Below are positions 6,786 to 7,494 of a stretch of DNA of 7,494 bases, in pieces. The DNA is from Acidobacteriota bacterium (lineage in GTDB: Bacteria; Actinomycetota; Actinomycetes; Actinomycetales; Micrococcaceae). The stretch lies in NCBI GenBank assembly GCA_019352125.1, contig JABBNV010000073.1, positions 1,944 to 9,437 of the forward strand, read 5' to 3'. Both the position numbers and the translations under genes were made by a program. Position 1 is the first letter of the stretch, and the number at the start of each line of letters is the position of its first letter. Under the pieces are notes generated by a model. It had not been told where the DNA came from, made no database searches, and saw nothing but the letters and a program-made list of their open reading frames with translations.

Positions 6786-6803
6786 GCGCCAGGGGTGAGC
6801 GGC

Positions 6804-7494
6804 TCAGGGCTTGCGGGTCCGCGAGGCCTTAATCTCCTGGGCCACGGCCAACAGCTCCCTGGCGGAGGCCGCCCAAGAAAACTTTGCCGCTTGGACCACC
6901 GAATCTGCGGATTTGGTGCCCCAGACCTGTGGATCCGCTAGCGAGTTAACAACGGTGACAAAAGTCTCAGGTTCGTCCGCTGGCACATAGACGGCTGCGG
7001 TACCACCCACCTCACGAAAAATCGGCGTATCGCTAACCACCACGGGAGTCCCCAGAGACATTGCCTCCACCAACGGCAACCCGTATCCCTCGGCTTTGGA
7101 GAGCGTAACCAGTGCCGTGGTGCGGAGCAACAGCTCTTGGTATTCCTGATCCGTCACACCATTGTGGAACGTTACGTGAGCGCCGGATGGTATGCGGCTC
7201 TCAAGCTCCTTGCGGCGTTCGGGGGAAATCTTGCTCAACAGGTGCAGCGTGAACTCGGGAAGCCCTGCCATGCCAGCAATGAGAGTCTCCACATTCTTGT
7301 ATGGCATAAACGAGCCCATATACAGCAGTGTCTTCTCTGGCGTCATAGAGCTATCCCGTGGCGTTGACCCACTCTGCGGAGCATTTCCGATAGTTCGAAT
7401 GGGTTGATGCGTCAGCCGGTGCTTCTTCATTAGGCCCTCGGTGGTCTGCTTCAGCTCAATCAGGGAATTTATACCACGTTCACTCGCTCTGTCA
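6804..7494 (-). CDS. GT-B family glycosyltransferase (group 1), C-terminal part, 5' end outside window
   Basis: C-terminal, nucleotide-sugar-binding half of a group 1 (GT4-like) glycosyltransferase, which would move a sugar from an activated donor to an acceptor, commonly in cell-wall, capsule or exopolysaccharide synthesis; donor and acceptor cannot be told. The frame is open from the right edge to TGA at 6804-6806, giving 229 visible residues. The ATG at 7428-7430 is probably internal: 21 more in-frame codons upstream contain no stop and no ATG, GTG or TTG start. Domain features include RTIGNAPQ, the fold strand LLYMGSFMPYKNVETLIAGM, ALVTLSKAEGYGLPLVEAM with the two Glu of the EX7E motif coded at 7089-7091 and 7065-7067, GTPVVVSDTPIFREVGG, and a charged C-terminus KASRTRKP. 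It converges on the permease remnant. A start at 7430 preceded by GAGGG is conceivable but would leave only half a GT-B fold. Confidence 0.9.
   Translation of the reverse strand, partial: DRASERGINSLIELKQTTEGLMKKHRLTHQPIRTIGNAPQSGSTPRDSSMTPEKTLLYMGSFMPYKNVETLIAGMAGLPEFTLHLLSKISPERRKELESRIPSGAHVTFHNGVTDQEYQELLLRTTALVTLSKAEGYGLPLVEAMSLGTPVVVSDTPIFREVGGTAAVYVPADEPETFVTVVNSLADPQVWGTKSADSVVQAAKFSWAASARELLAVAQEIKASRTRKP

Noticed and set aside
5953..6803. Insertion sequence or phage attachment site at the priA boundary
   Set aside because: No transposase or integrase fragment, terminal inverted repeat, target duplication or tRNA sequence was seen.
93..6936. GGATCC occurs eight times, several-fold above chance for this length
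   Set aside because: The sites are scattered in coding sequence of unrelated genes in different frames without regular spacing; codon preference or chance explains them better than a dedicated signal.

Overview
The window looks like a core-chromosome segment of a high-GC Gram-positive actinobacterium, most likely of the Micrococcaceae (Arthrobacter and relatives). The first six genes run in one direction in an order known from Actinobacteria: mihF, gmk, rpoZ, coaBC, metK, priA. The proteins carry actinobacterial traits: an H2TH-type integration host factor, a short omega subunit with the AKRARQIN motif, a CoaBC with PAMH instead of PAMN, and a PriA without a working ATPase core. Spot counts of a few lines suggest GC in the high fifties, low for Arthrobacter. 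Together with a badly decayed gene this would fit Renibacterium or a similar relative, but that genus guess is inference.

Region by region: bases 1-305 hold the 3' part of mihF, whose first few codons lie outside the window. gmk (308-895) follows after 2 bases. rpoZ (best start 931) and coaBC (1224-2453) follow with gaps of about 30 bases. A 77-base spacer with a perfect 7-bp hairpin separates coaBC from metK (2531-3736). A perfect 10-bp inverted repeat straddles the metK stop codon, and a 104-base spacer with several small hairpins leads to priA (3841-5952). About 5998-6785 holds the wreck of an APC-family amino acid permease, with many frameshifts, at least one internal deletion and the second half missing. 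On the opposite strand, 6804-7494 is the C-terminal part of a GT-B glycosyltransferase that runs off the right edge.

The forward genes serve central functions: nucleoid structure (mihF), GMP phosphorylation (gmk), RNA polymerase assembly (rpoZ), coenzyme A synthesis (coaBC), S-adenosylmethionine synthesis (metK) and replication restart (priA). The tight spacing of mihF-gmk-rpoZ-coaBC suggests one transcript, while metK and priA have room for their own control signals. The permease remnant and the reversed glycosyltransferase mark the end of this conserved block. I see no phage, IS element, CRISPR array, tRNA or rRNA, and no convincing new system. The points most worth a second look are the decayed permease, the break in gene order after priA, and the hairpins flanking metK.
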